In this document: positions 9,019-18,837 of the stretch, in pieces
Numbering within the stretch: position 1 is the first letter of the stretch
Layout of the letters: every line of letters starts with the position of its first letter
Assembly (NCBI RefSeq): GCF_900177535.1
Contig: NZ_FXAJ01000003.1
Location: forward strand, 62,001 to 126,000
From: Priestia filamentosa
GTDB lineage: Bacteria; Bacillota; Bacilli; Bacillales; Bacillaceae_H
Reading direction: 5' to 3'
Length of the DNA: 64,000 bases
Position numbers and translations under genes: made by a program
Notes under the pieces: model-generated
The model's input: the letters and a program-made list of their open reading frames with translations, nothing else
Told to the model about the DNA's origin: nothing
The model's database searches: none

Positions 9019-9852
9019 ATGAGTGATTTACAAAAACGTATTATTGAAGAAATGGATACAAAACCATCTATTGATGTACAAGAAGAAATTCGTAAGAGTG
9101 TAGACTTTTTAAAAGACTATATGAAACAATACGACTTTTTACAAACATTTGTCTTAGGAATCTCTGGTGGACAAGACTCTACATTAGCAGGAAAGCTTGC
9201 TCAGATGGCAGTAGACGAGCTAAATGAAGAAGTTGGAGAAGGAAAGTATGAGTTTATCGCAGTTCGTCTTCCATATGGAACACAAATGGATGAAGAAGAT
9301 TGTCAAGATGCGCTTAAATTTATTCAACCTAGCCGCATAGTCACAGTGAATATTAAAGGCGCTGTTGATCAAATGCTTGTTGCTGTTGAAACAGATACGG
9401 GTGATTCAGTTTCTGACTTTAACAAAGGGAATGTGAAGGCAAGGCAGCGTATGATTGCTCAATATACAATTGCGGGTATGTATAGCGGAGTTGTAATTGG
9501 AACAGATCATTCTGCTGAAGCTGTAACAGGTTTCTATACAAAATATGGTGACGGTGGCGCGGATCTTGTCCCTCTATTTCGTTTAAATAAACGTCAAGGT
9601 AAGATGCTGTTAAAAGAGCTAGGCTGTCCAGAGCATCTTTATAATAAGAAGCCTACAGCAGATCTTGAAGAAGATCGCCCACAGCTTCCTGATGAAGAAG
9701 CACTTGGTGTCACATATGATCAAATTGATGATTATCTAGAAGGAAAAGACGTAGGAAAAGAAGCAGCAGAAAAAATTCAAACGCATTTCCTTAAAACAGA
9801 GCATAAACGTCATCTACCAATTACTGTTTATGATGACTTCTGGAAGAAATAA
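9019..9852 (+). CDS. nadE: NH3-dependent NAD+ synthetase
   Basis: This enzyme amidates nicotinate adenine dinucleotide to NAD+ using ATP and ammonia. The 277-residue product has the P-loop motif [17 protein letters not shown] near residue 47. It also has the conserved [21 protein letters not shown] and the [15 protein letters not shown] segment of the short, ammonia-dependent class. No N-terminal glutaminase domain is present. GGGGAG precedes the ATG. It is the second gene of a pncB-nadE unit and ends at a bidirectional terminator shared with ytvA. Confidence 0.95.
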   Translation: MSDLQKRIIEEMDTKPSIDVQEEIRKSVDFLKDYMKQYDFLQTFVLGISGGQDSTLAGKLAQMAVDELNEEVGEGKYEFIAVRLPYGTQMDEEDCQDALKFIQPSRIVTVNIKGAVDQMLVAVETDTGDSVSDFNKGNVKARQRMIAQYTIAGMYSGVVIGTDHSAEAVTGFYTKYGDGGADLVPLFRLNKRQGKMLLKELGCPEHLYNKKPTADLEEDRPQLPDEEALGVTYDQIDDYLEGKDVGKEAAEKIQTHFLKTEHKRHLPITVYDDFWKK

Positions 9853-9890
9853 AAAAACCAGCGGAGAAGTACCTCTTCGCTGGTTTTTTT
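9851..9890. terminator. Bidirectional terminator between nadE and ytvA
   Basis: AAAAAAACCAGCGGAGAAG, a three-base loop and CTCTTCGCTGGTTTTTTT form a strong stem with A and T runs on both sides. It serves convergent nadE and ytvA. Confidence 0.88.
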
Positions 9891-10668
9891 AACTTTTAAG
9901 CTGTTTGATTGCATCTTTTACATTTAGGAACGTTTGAAGGGATGAAAAATCAAGATTGAGTTGCTCTGTTTTAATAGCAAGCTCCGGTTTTATTCCAGTT
10001 AAAATGAGATCTGTTCCCATTAACTTAAGAAGTTCATGAAATTTAAAGATTTTATGGGCGGCATGTGTATCAATCCCGATGAGACCTGATAAATCCATCA
10101 CAAGCACATCATCTTTAGCAGTCGTTAAGTAATGGCTTACTTGGGTAATCATTTCTTCATAGCGTTCTTCTGTAAGTGTTCCGATAATAGGAAGAACAGA
10201 GATTTTCTCAGCAATTGGAACAATAGGGGTTGAGAGAACAGTTAGTTCTTTTAAAGCTTCTTCTAGAAGCTGTTTATAGTTTTCTTGCTCCGTAATATCT
10301 TTTTGTATTCCAACAAAATACCATTTTTGATCTTCCTCAGAATAAACAGGATCAATCGCAAGCTCATTCCAAAATCTACTTCCATCTCTTCGATAGTTTT
10401 GGATTTCAATAGATATTGGTTTTTTTTGTTGAATGGCTTTTCTAACTTTTTGAACTGTTTCTCTATTTGTAGCTTCTCCTTGTAGGAAACGACAGTTTCT
10501 TCCGATAACATCTTCTTCACCGTAGCCTGTTAGATTCAAAAATGCCTGGTTTGTGTAAACAATAGGATTATCAGGAAGTGAAGGATCTGTAATAACGACA
10601 CCCACACGTGTATAATCAATTGCTTTTGAAATTAAGTTATTCTTCAACTGGGGTTGATTGTTTTCCAT
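9889..10668 (-). CDS. ytvA: Blue-light photoreceptor, LOV-STAS protein YtvA
   Basis: This 259-residue protein has an N-terminal LOV/PAS domain containing GRNCRFLQG, whose Cys forms the light-induced FMN adduct. A helical linker follows (WYFVGIQKDITEQENYKQLL), then a C-terminal STAS domain (DVLVMDLSGLIGIDTHAAHK). This is the architecture and length of B. subtilis YtvA (PfyP), which acts with the stressosome to activate SigB. The flavin-binding NCRFLQ core is intact, so photochemical activity is expected. It is monocistronic and convergent with nadE. Confidence 0.92.
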   Translation of the reverse strand: MENNQPQLKNNLISKAIDYTRVGVVITDPSLPDNPIVYTNQAFLNLTGYGEEDVIGRNCRFLQGEATNRETVQKVRKAIQQKKPISIEIQNYRRDGSRFWNELAIDPVYSEEDQKWYFVGIQKDITEQENYKQLLEEALKELTVLSTPIVPIAEKISVLPIIGTLTEERYEEMITQVSHYLTTAKDDVLVMDLSGLIGIDTHAAHKIFKFHELLKLMGTDLILTGIKPELAIKTEQLNLDFSSLQTFLNVKDAIKQLKS

Positions 10669-10865
10669 AAATATACGAGAACCCTCCTTAATAGCCTAGT
10701 TTTATTATAACGATTTTATATCATTCATAAAAGCTTAACGATGCTATAGCTAGAAAAGAAAATAGGATAGATAATCAGATAATGAGAAGAAAAAACCCTT
10801 CGTTTCTTCTCATTATTTCCCATTGATATATTTTTAGAATAAAAAGGAAAAATCATTTTTTAGTG

Positions 10866-10895
10866 TTGTTTTTTGTAAGCGTTTTCTAATATAAT
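10866..10895 (+). promoter_or_regulatory. lldP promoter
   Basis: TTGTTT (10866-10871) and TATAAT (10890-10895) are separated by 18 bases and point to lldP. A cre box lies inside the spacer and a LutR-type box lies about 20 bases downstream. Confidence 0.65.
10873..10887 (+). promoter_or_regulatory. CcpA cre box in the lldP promoter
   Basis: TTGTAAGCGTTTTCT matches the degenerate cre consensus WTGNAANCGNWNNCW at every position. It sits between the -35 and -10 elements of lldP, where bound CcpA would block RNA polymerase. Glucose repression of lactate uptake is inferred. Confidence 0.7.
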
Positions 10896-10914
10896 TATAT
10901 ATGATTACGTTTAG

Positions 10915-10925
10915 TCATCTGATGA
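10915..10925. promoter_or_regulatory. LutR operator upstream of lldP
   Basis: TCATCTGATGA is a perfect TCATC-N-GATGA inverted repeat, the motif reported for LutR. It lies about 20 bases downstream of the -10 element and 33 bases before the lldP start. Confidence 0.75.
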
Positions 10926-10958
10926 CCGTATGTTATAAGGAGAGGGAGGAATTTAGCA

Positions 10959-12740
10959 ATGAGCATGGGGATGCTATCACTGCTAGCGGTTGTACCTATT
11001 TTTTCAGTTTTCTTGTTTCTTGTTGTTTTGCGTTGGCCAGCAAATAAGGCAATGCCTTTATCCTTACTCATTACAGCAGTAATGAGCTATGGAGTATGGA
11101 AGGTGCCGCTAACAGATATTTTGGCTGCAAGTGTAAAGGGAGTTGTATCTGCTCTTGAAGTTGGTATTATCGTTTTTGGAGCTATTCTCCTCTTAAATAT
11201 GTTGAAGGAAAGTGGAGCAGTATATACTATTCGTCAAGGTTTTATGGGGATTACGCCTGATCGGCGTATTCAGGCAATCATTATAGCCTGGTTTTTTGGC
11301 TCATTTTTAGAAGGAGCAGCAGGGTGGGGATCACCAGCAACTGTTATTGCTCCACTTCTTGTAGCCGTTGGATTTCCTGCACTTGCAGCTGTAATGGTAG
11401 CCCTTATTATTCAATCAACACCTGTTTCTTTCGGAGCAGTGGGAACGCCAATTTTAACAGGAGTTGGAACAGGATTAAGCGGTTCAGAGCTTGTTGATAA
11501 GCATATTGCAACTCTTGGGACAACATATGAGCGCTATCTTATTGATCTTGGAGGACAAGTAGCAATAATTCATAGTATTGCAGGAATTTTTATTCCACTT
11601 TTCTTAACTGCTATGCTTACGAAATTTTTTGGTAAGAAAAAATCATTTAGAGAAGGTTTTGCAGTTTGGAAGTTTGCTCTTTTTGCAGGACTTTCATTTA
11701 CGGTTCCATATATGCTTGTAGCGGTCTTTCTAGGTCCTGAGTTTCCTTCCCTTATTGGAGGACTTGTCGGACTAGCCATTGTAATTCCTGCAGTTAAAAA
11801 AGGTTTGTTTGCACCAAAAGAAACTTGGGATTTTGAACATAAGGAAAAATGGAATAAAGAATGGAGCGGAACGCTACAAATAAAAAATGAAAAGCCTGGT
11901 CGCTTTATTTCACCCCTTTTAGCATGGGTTCCTTATGTTATTGTAGCTGTGCTTTTAGTTATGACAAGAGTTAACTTTTTGCCATTCTCCTCTTGGTTGA
12001 AAAGTTGGGAAGTGGGAATAGACCATTTATTTGGAAGTGAGATTGGTTTTTCTACAGTTCCGCTTAATATTCCTGGAGTTGTGTTTTTATTTACAAGCTT
12101 TATCGTATTCTTTCTTCATAAGATGGAATGGAAACGTGCTAAAAAAGCAATAGGGGAATCAGGAAAGACAGTAAGTGCAGCTATGGTTGCTTTAATCTTT
12201 TCCGTGCCAATGGTTCAGGTTTTTATTAATACAGGAGGAAGTTTAGAAGGATATATGAGTATGCCGCTCACAATAGCAGAGGGAATTTCAGGGGTTTTCA
12301 ATGAGAACTGGCCTCTAATTTCACCATCGATAGGGGCACTTGGAGCTTTCGTAGCTGGAAGTAACACAATCAGCAATATGATGTTTGCTCTTTTTCAATT
12401 TGGAGTAGCAGACAATATTGGCGCAACTCCAAGCGTTGTTGTCGCTTTGCAAGCTGTAGGAGGAGCTGCTGGGAATATGATATGTGTGCATAATGTTGTA
12501 GCTGCATCAGCTGCCGCAGGTTTAGTTGGCAAAGAAGGTTCACTGATTCGCAAGCTTCTTTTACCACTGACTTTCTACGTCTTCATTACAGGAGCAGCAG
12601 GGTATATGATTTTATATGGAATTGGTTTTAATATTGGAACTCTATTATTTGGAGGAATTGTAGCAGGCCTTATTATCGCCATCATTTTGCAAACAAGAAA
12701 AACAAGGGTATATGAAAAAGAAGAACGTAAAAGTATATAA
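10959..12740 (+). CDS. lldP: L-lactate permease
   Basis: This 593-residue polytopic membrane protein belongs to the LldP/LctP lactate-proton symporter family and imports L-lactate for oxidation by LutABC. About 13 hydrophobic segments are visible. Family signatures include [20 protein letters not shown] in the first half and [20 protein letters not shown] in the second. The RBS GGGAGGA is 8 bases before the ATG. It is followed, without an obvious strong terminator, by a second LutR box and lutABC. LutR and CcpA control are inferred from the operators in its promoter. Confidence 0.93.
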   Translation: MSMGMLSLLAVVPIFSVFLFLVVLRWPANKAMPLSLLITAVMSYGVWKVPLTDILAASVKGVVSALEVGIIVFGAILLLNMLKESGAVYTIRQGFMGITPDRRIQAIIIAWFFGSFLEGAAGWGSPATVIAPLLVAVGFPALAAVMVALIIQSTPVSFGAVGTPILTGVGTGLSGSELVDKHIATLGTTYERYLIDLGGQVAIIHSIAGIFIPLFLTAMLTKFFGKKKSFREGFAVWKFALFAGLSFTVPYMLVAVFLGPEFPSLIGGLVGLAIVIPAVKKGLFAPKETWDFEHKEKWNKEWSGTLQIKNEKPGRFISPLLAWVPYVIVAVLLVMTRVNFLPFSSWLKSWEVGIDHLFGSEIGFSTVPLNIPGVVFLFTSFIVFFLHKMEWKRAKKAIGESGKTVSAAMVALIFSVPMVQVFINTGGSLEGYMSMPLTIAEGISGVFNENWPLISPSIGALGAFVAGSNTISNMMFALFQFGVADNIGATPSVVVALQAVGGAAGNMICVHNVVAASAAAGLVGKEGSLIRKLLLPLTFYVFITGAAGYMILYGIGFNIGTLLFGGIVAGLIIAIILQTRKTRVYEKEERKSI

Positions 12741-12827
12741 AAAGTAGCTTAATTCATAAATTAGCAGTATGATTATGGTAAAATATAGATTGCGAATATT
12801 CTTATATTTAAATAAGTTAAACATAAG

Positions 12828-12838
12828 TCATCAGATGA
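12828..12838. promoter_or_regulatory. LutR operator upstream of lutABC
   Basis: TCATCAGATGA is a second perfect TCATC-N-GATGA repeat, 26 bases before the lutA start. It suggests that lutABC has its own LutR-controlled promoter even though lldP lies directly upstream. Confidence 0.75.
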
Positions 12839-12863
12839 CCTGTTTAATGCGGAGGGGTAAAAA

Positions 12864-13580
12864 ATGAAAGTATCCATATTTGCAACGTGCCTTGTCGACA
12901 TGTTTCAAACAGAAGTAGGAAGAGCAACAGTGGAGCTTTTAGAAAGATTAGGATGTGAACTTGATTTCCCGACTACGCAATTGTGTTGTGGGCAGCCTGC
13001 TTATAATAGCGGATACGTCAAGGAAGCGCGAGAAGCAATGAAAAATATGATTCGGACATTTGAGCATGCCCAGTATGTTGTTACACCATCAGGATCTTGT
13101 GCAACGATGTTTCGCGACTATCCTCACGTTTTTAAAAATGACAGCGAGTGGTGTGAAAAAGCTGAGAGCTTAGCAGCTAAAACGTATGAGCTTACTCAGT
13201 TTATTGTTGAAGTATTAGGAGTCGAGGATGTAGGAGCAAAGCTACAAGGAAAAGCGACTTACCATACCTCTTGTCACATGACTCGGCTTTTAAAAGTTGG
13301 AGACGCCCCGTTTAAGCTTTTACAGCATGTAGAAGGTCTAGAAGTTAAACCGCTCGTTAATTCACACAACTGCTGTGGTTTCGGTGGAACATTTGCAGTG
13401 AAAATGGGAGATATCTCTGAAAGAATGGTAGATGAAAAAGTCAACCATATTGACGAGACAGAAGTAGATTATTTAATTGGTGGAGACTGTGGCTGTTTGA
13501 TGAACATTGGCGGAAGGATAGAACGGAGAGGAAAGGAAATCAAAGTGCTTCACATTGCAGAAGTGCTGAATAGTCATTAG
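12864..13580 (+). CDS. lutA: Lactate utilization protein A
   Basis: LutA is a subunit of the LutABC L-lactate oxidase complex. The 238-residue protein has two CCG domains, seen as [11 protein letters not shown] near residue 40 and [16 protein letters not shown] near residue 170. A further Cys pair in [12 protein letters not shown] probably helps bind Fe-S or heterodisulfide-type clusters. The start has GGAGGGG immediately upstream. lutB follows after 15 bases. The order lutA-lutB-lutC is the classical Bacillus operon. Confidence 0.93.
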   Translation: MKVSIFATCLVDMFQTEVGRATVELLERLGCELDFPTTQLCCGQPAYNSGYVKEAREAMKNMIRTFEHAQYVVTPSGSCATMFRDYPHVFKNDSEWCEKAESLAAKTYELTQFIVEVLGVEDVGAKLQGKATYHTSCHMTRLLKVGDAPFKLLQHVEGLEVKPLVNSHNCCGFGGTFAVKMGDISERMVDEKVNHIDETEVDYLIGGDCGCLMNIGGRIERRGKEIKVLHIAEVLNSH

Positions 13581-13595
13581 AAGGAGGTAGAACAT

Positions 13596-15020
13596 ATGGG
13601 GATGAAAATTGGAGAAAAGCAGTTTAAAGAACGTGTTGGTGATGGTCTTCAAGATGATTTTATGCGTTCCGCCGTGTCAAGTGCTCAGGAACGTTTAAGA
13701 GCTAGACGCTTACACGCGGCCCAAGAGTTAGGACATTGGGAAAAGTGGCGTTCACTAGGAGAAGAAATCCGGAAACATACGCTTGATCATCTTGACTATT
13801 ATTTAGAAATGCTAAGTAATAATGTTGCTAAAAGAGGCGGAAATGTCTTTTTTGCTAAAACAAGTGAAGAAGCAAATAAGTATATCCAAAATATTGTAAA
13901 GCGTAAAGAAGCTAAGAAGATTGTGAAATCAAAGTCAATGGTAACAGAAGAAATTAGCATGAACGAAGGATTAGAGAGTATAGGATGTGAAGTGATTGAA
14001 ACAGATTTAGGAGAATACATTCTTCAGCTAGATGAACACGATCCGCCCTCACATATTGTGGCACCTGCTCTCCATAAAAATAAAGAGCAAATTCGCGAAG
14101 TGTTTAAGGAAAAGTTATCTTACTTGAAAAGTGAGAAGCCAGAAGAACTTGCACTTCATGCGCGTGAAATGTTACGCAAAGAATTTTTAAAAGCTGATAT
14201 TGGTATTACAGGATGTAATTTTGCTATAGCAGAATCAGGCTCTATTGGTCTTGTTACAAATGAAGGGAACGCTCGGCTTGTCTCGAGTATTCCTAAAACT
14301 CAGATTACAGTAATGGGAATGGAAAGGATTGTGCCAACGTTTGAAGAATTTGAGGTTCTTGTTAGTTTATTAACAAGAAGTGCTGTTGGACAACGCTTAA
14401 CAAGCTATGTTACAGCTTTAACAGGTGCAAGAGGTGAAGAAGATGTAGACGGGCCGGAAGAATTTCATCTCGTAATTGTTGACAACGGAAGGTCTAACAT
14501 TCTCGGTACTGAATTTCAATCTGTTTTACAGTGCATTCGCTGTGCAGCCTGTATAAATGTTTGTCCTGTTTATCGACATGTTGGTGGCCATTCCTATGGG
14601 TCTATTTATCCAGGACCAATAGGAGCTGTTTTATCTCCACTTTTAGGTGGCTATGATGATTATAAAGAACTTCCATATGCTTCTACCCTTTGTGCAGCAT
14701 GTACAGAAGCATGTCCTGTTAAGATTCCGCTTCATGAACTTTTGCACAAGCATAGAGAAGTCATTGTAGAAAGAGAAGGACGTGCTCCTATTTCAGAGAA
14801 GATGGCTATGAAAGTCTTTGGATTAGGGGCATCAATTCCTAAACTATATAATTTGGGTGGTAAGGTGGCCAAGTCTGCACTAAGCCCTTTTGCAACAGAT
14901 GACAAAATATCAAAAGGGCCTGGACCGCTTAAAGCCTGGACTAATATACGAGAATTTCCAGCTCCAAACAAAGAGCGATTCAGAGATTGGTTTCAGGAAA
15001 GAAAGGGGGAAAACAAATGA
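13596..15020 (+). CDS. lutB: Lactate utilization iron-sulfur protein B
   Basis: LutB is the large iron-sulfur subunit of LutABC, with 474 residues. The N-terminal two thirds form a LUD domain (LUD motif region [20 protein letters not shown]). Two ferredoxin-type motifs follow, [14 protein letters not shown] and [14 protein letters not shown], each able to bind a 4Fe-4S cluster. AAGGAGG precedes the ATG. Its TGA overlaps the lutC ATG, so lutC translation is coupled. Confidence 0.94.
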   Translation: MGMKIGEKQFKERVGDGLQDDFMRSAVSSAQERLRARRLHAAQELGHWEKWRSLGEEIRKHTLDHLDYYLEMLSNNVAKRGGNVFFAKTSEEANKYIQNIVKRKEAKKIVKSKSMVTEEISMNEGLESIGCEVIETDLGEYILQLDEHDPPSHIVAPALHKNKEQIREVFKEKLSYLKSEKPEELALHAREMLRKEFLKADIGITGCNFAIAESGSIGLVTNEGNARLVSSIPKTQITVMGMERIVPTFEEFEVLVSLLTRSAVGQRLTSYVTALTGARGEEDVDGPEEFHLVIVDNGRSNILGTEFQSVLQCIRCAACINVCPVYRHVGGHSYGSIYPGPIGAVLSPLLGGYDDYKELPYASTLCAACTEACPVKIPLHELLHKHREVIVEREGRAPISEKMAMKVFGLGASIPKLYNLGGKVAKSALSPFATDDKISKGPGPLKAWTNIREFPAPNKERFRDWFQERKGENK

Positions 15021-15718
15021 GCTATGGAACAATTCAAAATAGAGATTCTTTCCTGAATGATATTGCTAAGCAGCTTGGAAGGAAAAGAAGTAAACAGATA
15101 GAACGTCCAACATGGACGCACTCTCCCCAACAATATGTTTTTCAAGATGCTTCGAATGATGAACTAGCAGATCATCTTGAAGAATACTGTGAGCAGATTC
15201 ATACAGAATGTATTCGCACCGCATCCATAAGCTTGCAAGAAGTAGTAGAAAAAGTAATTGAAACAAATGGAGGCGGAGAGGTTATTGTATGGGATGACCC
15301 TCGTTTTTCTCAATATGGTCTATCTACCCTTCTAGATAGACAAAATGTTCATATATGGGACACAGATAAACGAGAAGAGAATATCCAAAAAGCAGCACAA
15401 GCTAATGTTGGAATTACATTTAGCGATATAACTTTATCAGAATCAGGAACAGTTGTTTTATTTAACGGAGGAGGAAAGGGACGTTCAGTTAGCCTTCTTC
15501 CTACAACATATATTGCTATTATTCCTAAGAGTACAATCGTGCCGAGAATGACGCAAGCTGCGCAGTATATTCATCAAAAAGTTGAAGAAGGACAAGATAT
15601 TTCTTCTTGCATTAATTTTATTACAGGACCGAGTAACTCAGCAGATATTGAAATGAACCTTGTCGTCGGTGTTCATGGTCCTGTCAAAGCAACCTATATT
15701 ATTGTTGAAGACTGTTAA
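15017..15718 (+). CDS. lutC: Lactate utilization protein C
   Basis: LutC is the third component of the L-lactate oxidation complex, with 233 residues and a C-terminal LUD domain ([40 protein letters not shown]). I start at ATG 15017, because AAAGGGGGA lies just upstream and the ATGA overlap with lutB is typical. An in-frame GTG at 14987 lies inside lutB. A strong hairpin follows the stop. Confidence 0.93.
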   Translation: MSYGTIQNRDSFLNDIAKQLGRKRSKQIERPTWTHSPQQYVFQDASNDELADHLEEYCEQIHTECIRTASISLQEVVEKVIETNGGGEVIVWDDPRFSQYGLSTLLDRQNVHIWDTDKREENIQKAAQANVGITFSDITLSESGTVVLFNGGGKGRSVSLLPTTYIAIIPKSTIVPRMTQAAQYIHQKVEEGQDISSCINFITGPSNSADIEMNLVVGVHGPVKATYIIVEDC

Positions 15719-15757
15719 AGAGATGCTTGGCTAGAGAAATCTAGTCAAGCATCTTTT
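15717..15757 (+). terminator. lutABC terminator
   Basis: GATGCTTGGCTAG, a short loop, CTAGTCAAGCATC and TTTT form an intrinsic terminator right after lutC. Confidence 0.85.
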
Positions 15758-15861
15758 CCTGTCTATTCAAAAAGAGATAGGAGGAATTTGGAGTAATATG
15801 TAGAATAACCATAAGATAATAAGAAAGCTGTCACTATATATGTGTGAAAGGAGCAACGTTT

Positions 15862-18060
15862 ATGTCGGCTGAAGGATCACTTCAAGCAACTGAGAAAAGT
15901 CGAGATGAAACAGCAGAATTGGAGCAGCTTAGAATCGTATTTGACAGAGCACGGGATGCAATGATTGTATTTAATGGTGATTTGCGCGTTACAGACGTCA
16001 ATCAAGCAGCCTGTCGCTTGTTTGAATGTGCAAAAGAGGAGCTCCTCTCACTTCATGTGCGAGATTTTTTGGAAATGATGTCAAGTGAGGCATTAGAGCG
16101 GTATGACTATTCTCTTACAAGCGGAGACCACTTTTATTTTGAGGGTCCCTTATATTTGCCGAATGGCTCGATAAAGTATATTGAATTTCAGTCAGAAAAG
16201 CATGATGGAGAAAATGCTATTTTAATGACAACGTTTCGGGATATTACAAAGACAAAGAACTTAGAAAATGAGCGGTTTATTAGTCAAGAAATGTTTCAAG
16301 ATATTTTTAATCAAGCGATTGATGGTATTTTGATTTTTGACAAGAAAGGGCGAATTATTGATGCGAACCCGTCCCTTTGCCGAAGGATTGGCTACACTAA
16401 AAATGAACTGCTTGTTCAAACATTAAGTGAGCTTGTTCTTCCGATTTATCATTATAAGATTGAGCGTCTTTGGCATGCGCTAAAAAGGAATGGGAAATCA
16501 CAAGGAGAACTTCCTATTCAAACTAGACAAGGAGAAGAAGTGTACTTTGATTTTACAACAACAGCCCATATTAATAGTGATTATTATATGTCTATTATGC
16601 GTGATGTTACGGAAAAGAGAGACATGGAGCAAGAGCTAGCTAAAAGTGAAAAGAAATTTAGGGAAATCTTTGAAAGCGCTGTTGATGCTATCATTATTTG
16701 GAATGAAGATTGGACAGTTGTTGATGCGAATCCCTCTTCCTCTCGTACATTTGAGCTTCCTCTTCATCAACTCATTGGAAGTAATTTAGAAGAATTTTTA
16801 GATTTATCACAGCCAAAAACAAAAGAAATTACAAATCGTTTTTATGATTTTAATGCGATAAGAGAAGAGCTTCCTTTCTATATGCCAAATGGTGAAAAGA
16901 AAGATTTAGAGTTTACAGCAAAACAAGGTATTATAAAAGGGCATAATCTAACTATTTTCCGTAATATAAGTGAACGAAAAAAGATGGAACAAGAGTTAAG
17001 AGAAAGTGAGCAAAAATTTAGAACGATTTTCAATGGATCTGTCGATGGTGTTCTGCTTTGGAATGAAAATTTAAAGATTATGGATGCTAACTCTGTTTTG
17101 TGTGATTTCGTTGAATTAACAAAAGAAGAAGTATGCTCATTGAACGTGCGAAATCTGTTAGATGAAGGGAACAAAAAGGTATTAGATGCTCATTTATCGT
17201 TTCTTAAGGAATACAGAGAGCATGAAGGTGAGTTAACTTACACAATGAAGAGCGGTCGCAAGCGAACCATTGAATATTCAACGAAGAAAGATATTATTCC
17301 AGGGGTCTATATGACAATGCTACGAGATGTCACTGAAAAGAAAGAGATGGAAGAGCAAATCCGAAAATCAGATACTCTACAAGTTGTAGGGCAGCTTGCC
17401 GCAGGAATTGCTCATGAAATTCGAAATCCAATGACAGCATTGAAAGGATTTATTCAGCTTTTACAAAATAGTATTGATCATGAAGAGAAAGATGATTTTT
17501 CTCTATATTTTGACGTCATTACGTCAGAACTTCAGCGTATTGAAAACATTATTACAGATTTTCTTGTATTAGCAAAACCTCAGGCAATTAAACACGAGCA
17601 AAAAGATATTATTCAAATTGTCCAAGAAACAATGGACTTATTAACAGCACAAGCAACGCTTGTAAACGTGCAGTTTCATACAGAATTTGAGCCTTCGTTA
17701 CCGCTTCTTTACTGTGAACCGAATCAGCTAAAACAGGTATTTATTAACATTATGAAAAATGCGTTGGAAGTTATGCCTATAGGTGGTACCCTAACTGTAA
17801 GTGTACATGCTAAAGATGAAAAGTTTATTGTAGTCTCTATTAAAGATGAAGGGGAAGGCATGCCTGAAGAGCGAATTAAGCGTCTTGGCGAGCCTTTTTA
17901 TACAACAAAAGAAAAAGGTACAGGTCTGGGTCTTATGGTGTCATATAAAATTATTGAGGAACATGGAGGTTATATTGACGTTCATAGTGAGATAGGACTT
18001 GGCACAACTTTTTCCATCATCTTACCAATCAATTCAAGTGAGGAGAATAAGAAAGAATGA
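15862..18060 (+). CDS. kinE: Multi-PAS sporulation-type sensor histidine kinase KinE
   Basis: This 732-residue kinase has no transmembrane segment. Four PAS domains stand in tandem, each beginning with a related segment: ARDAMIVFNGDLRVTDVNQA, AIDGILIFDKKGRIIDANPS, AVDAIIIWNEDWTVVDANPS and SVDGVLLWNENLKIMDANSV. Next come the H box (AAGIAHEIRNPMTALKGFIQ) and the N, G1 and G2 boxes (IMKNALE, DEGEGMPEE, GTGLGLMVSYKII). The H box and EFLxLAKP-like segment are those of kinases feeding the Spo0F-Spo0A phosphorelay. ATG 15862 has AAAGGAG 8 bases upstream. It overlaps ogt by an ATGA, the kinE-ogt order of B. subtilis. Confidence 0.88.
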   Translation: MSAEGSLQATEKSRDETAELEQLRIVFDRARDAMIVFNGDLRVTDVNQAACRLFECAKEELLSLHVRDFLEMMSSEALERYDYSLTSGDHFYFEGPLYLPNGSIKYIEFQSEKHDGENAILMTTFRDITKTKNLENERFISQEMFQDIFNQAIDGILIFDKKGRIIDANPSLCRRIGYTKNELLVQTLSELVLPIYHYKIERLWHALKRNGKSQGELPIQTRQGEEVYFDFTTTAHINSDYYMSIMRDVTEKRDMEQELAKSEKKFREIFESAVDAIIIWNEDWTVVDANPSSSRTFELPLHQLIGSNLEEFLDLSQPKTKEITNRFYDFNAIREELPFYMPNGEKKDLEFTAKQGIIKGHNLTIFRNISERKKMEQELRESEQKFRTIFNGSVDGVLLWNENLKIMDANSVLCDFVELTKEEVCSLNVRNLLDEGNKKVLDAHLSFLKEYREHEGELTYTMKSGRKRTIEYSTKKDIIPGVYMTMLRDVTEKKEMEEQIRKSDTLQVVGQLAAGIAHEIRNPMTALKGFIQLLQNSIDHEEKDDFSLYFDVITSELQRIENIITDFLVLAKPQAIKHEQKDIIQIVQETMDLLTAQATLVNVQFHTEFEPSLPLLYCEPNQLKQVFINIMKNALEVMPIGGTLTVSVHAKDEKFIVVSIKDEGEGMPEERIKRLGEPFYTTKEKGTGLGLMVSYKIIEEHGGYIDVHSEIGLGTTFSIILPINSSEENKKE

Positions 18061-18557
18061 ACAAATATTATAGCATCCTTGTTCATGAGATGCTTGGCAA
18101 TATTGTCATCCGTTCAAACGACAAAGGCGTGACAGCTCTTTCCATTGGAGAAGAGCTTGTTATTGAAAAAGATGAAATTAAAAATCAGGGTTGGGCGTTT
18201 ACTGCTAAGCAACAGCTTGAAGAGTATTTTAAAGGAGAACGACAAACGTTTAATTTACCGCTGTGCATTGAAAAAGGTACGCTATTTCAGCGGGAAGTGT
18301 GGAATACATTATCAAAAATTCCTTATGGAAGCTTCTGGTCTTACAGTGATGTTGCAGTAGATGTACAGCGTCCAAAAGCAGTAAGAGCAGTTGGCGGGGC
18401 TAATAGAGCTAATCCTTTGCCTATTATTATTCCGTGTCACCGTGTGATAGGAAAAGATGCATCTTTAACAGGATATGCGGGAAATAAAACACATCAAAAA
18501 GAACTTCTGTTAACTGTTGAAGGATTAACAGTTCAGAATGGCACAGTAAAAATATAA
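18057..18557 (+). CDS. ogt: Methylated-DNA--protein-cysteine methyltransferase
   Basis: This suicide repair protein removes alkyl groups from O6 of guanine in DNA by transfer to its own Cys. The 166-residue product carries the active-site motif IIIPCHRVIG and the downstream TGYAGNKTHQKELLL, with the DNA-binding helix-turn-helix before it (VRAVGGANRANPLP). There is no Ada-type N-terminal domain. The ATG overlaps the kinE stop, so it is co-translated with a sensor kinase, which is unexpected functionally but conserved. Confidence 0.93.
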   Translation: MNKYYSILVHEMLGNIVIRSNDKGVTALSIGEELVIEKDEIKNQGWAFTAKQQLEEYFKGERQTFNLPLCIEKGTLFQREVWNTLSKIPYGSFWSYSDVAVDVQRPKAVRAVGGANRANPLPIIIPCHRVIGKDASLTGYAGNKTHQKELLLTVEGLTVQNGTVKI

Positions 18558-18585
18558 AAGCTAAGCGATACATTCGCTTAGCTTA
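18557..18585 (+). terminator. Hairpin after ogt
   Basis: AAAAGCTAAGCG, a 7-base loop and CGCTTAGCTTA form a stem directly after ogt. The T run is short. The hairpin overlaps the 3' end of the small convergent gene. Confidence 0.55.
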
Positions 18586-18705
18586 TTCACTTTCCTCTTC
18601 TTTCCACCCTTGTCCTTCTATAAAAACGAGATCAACAGACTGTTGTTCATCTGTTTCGTGCATGGAGCTTTCGGATTCTGTGAATTCTTTCTCATTTTTT
18701 TTCAC
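18583..18705 (-). CDS. Putative 40-residue acidic protein
   Basis: A short frame starts at GTG 18705, preceded by a perfect AAGGAGG. It reads MKKNEKEFTESESSMHETDE and ends GQGWKEEESE before a TAA. The product is strongly acidic and lacks membrane segments. Support comes from the ideal ribosome binding site, the position between two convergent units and the use of the ogt hairpin as terminator. I recognise no family, and conservation cannot be judged here. Confidence 0.5.
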   Translation of the reverse strand: MKKNEKEFTESESSMHETDEQQSVDLVFIEGQGWKEEESE

Positions 18706-18801
18706 TTTCTTGTCCTCCTTACACTTTTTAAAAATTTCATTATTATAATAAGCAGTTGAAGAGAAGAATATGTTTTCTACAATGAAATGTTACACTTCTG
18801 T

Positions 18802-18835
18802 AAAAAACAAAGAAGAAGCATTAATGCTTCTTCTC
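18802..18835 (-). terminator. mtnKA terminator
   Basis: On the reverse strand the self-complementary GAAGAAGCATTAATGCTTCTTC is followed by TTTGTTTTTT. It lies a few bases past the mtnA stop. Confidence 0.82.
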
Positions 18836-18837
18836 TT

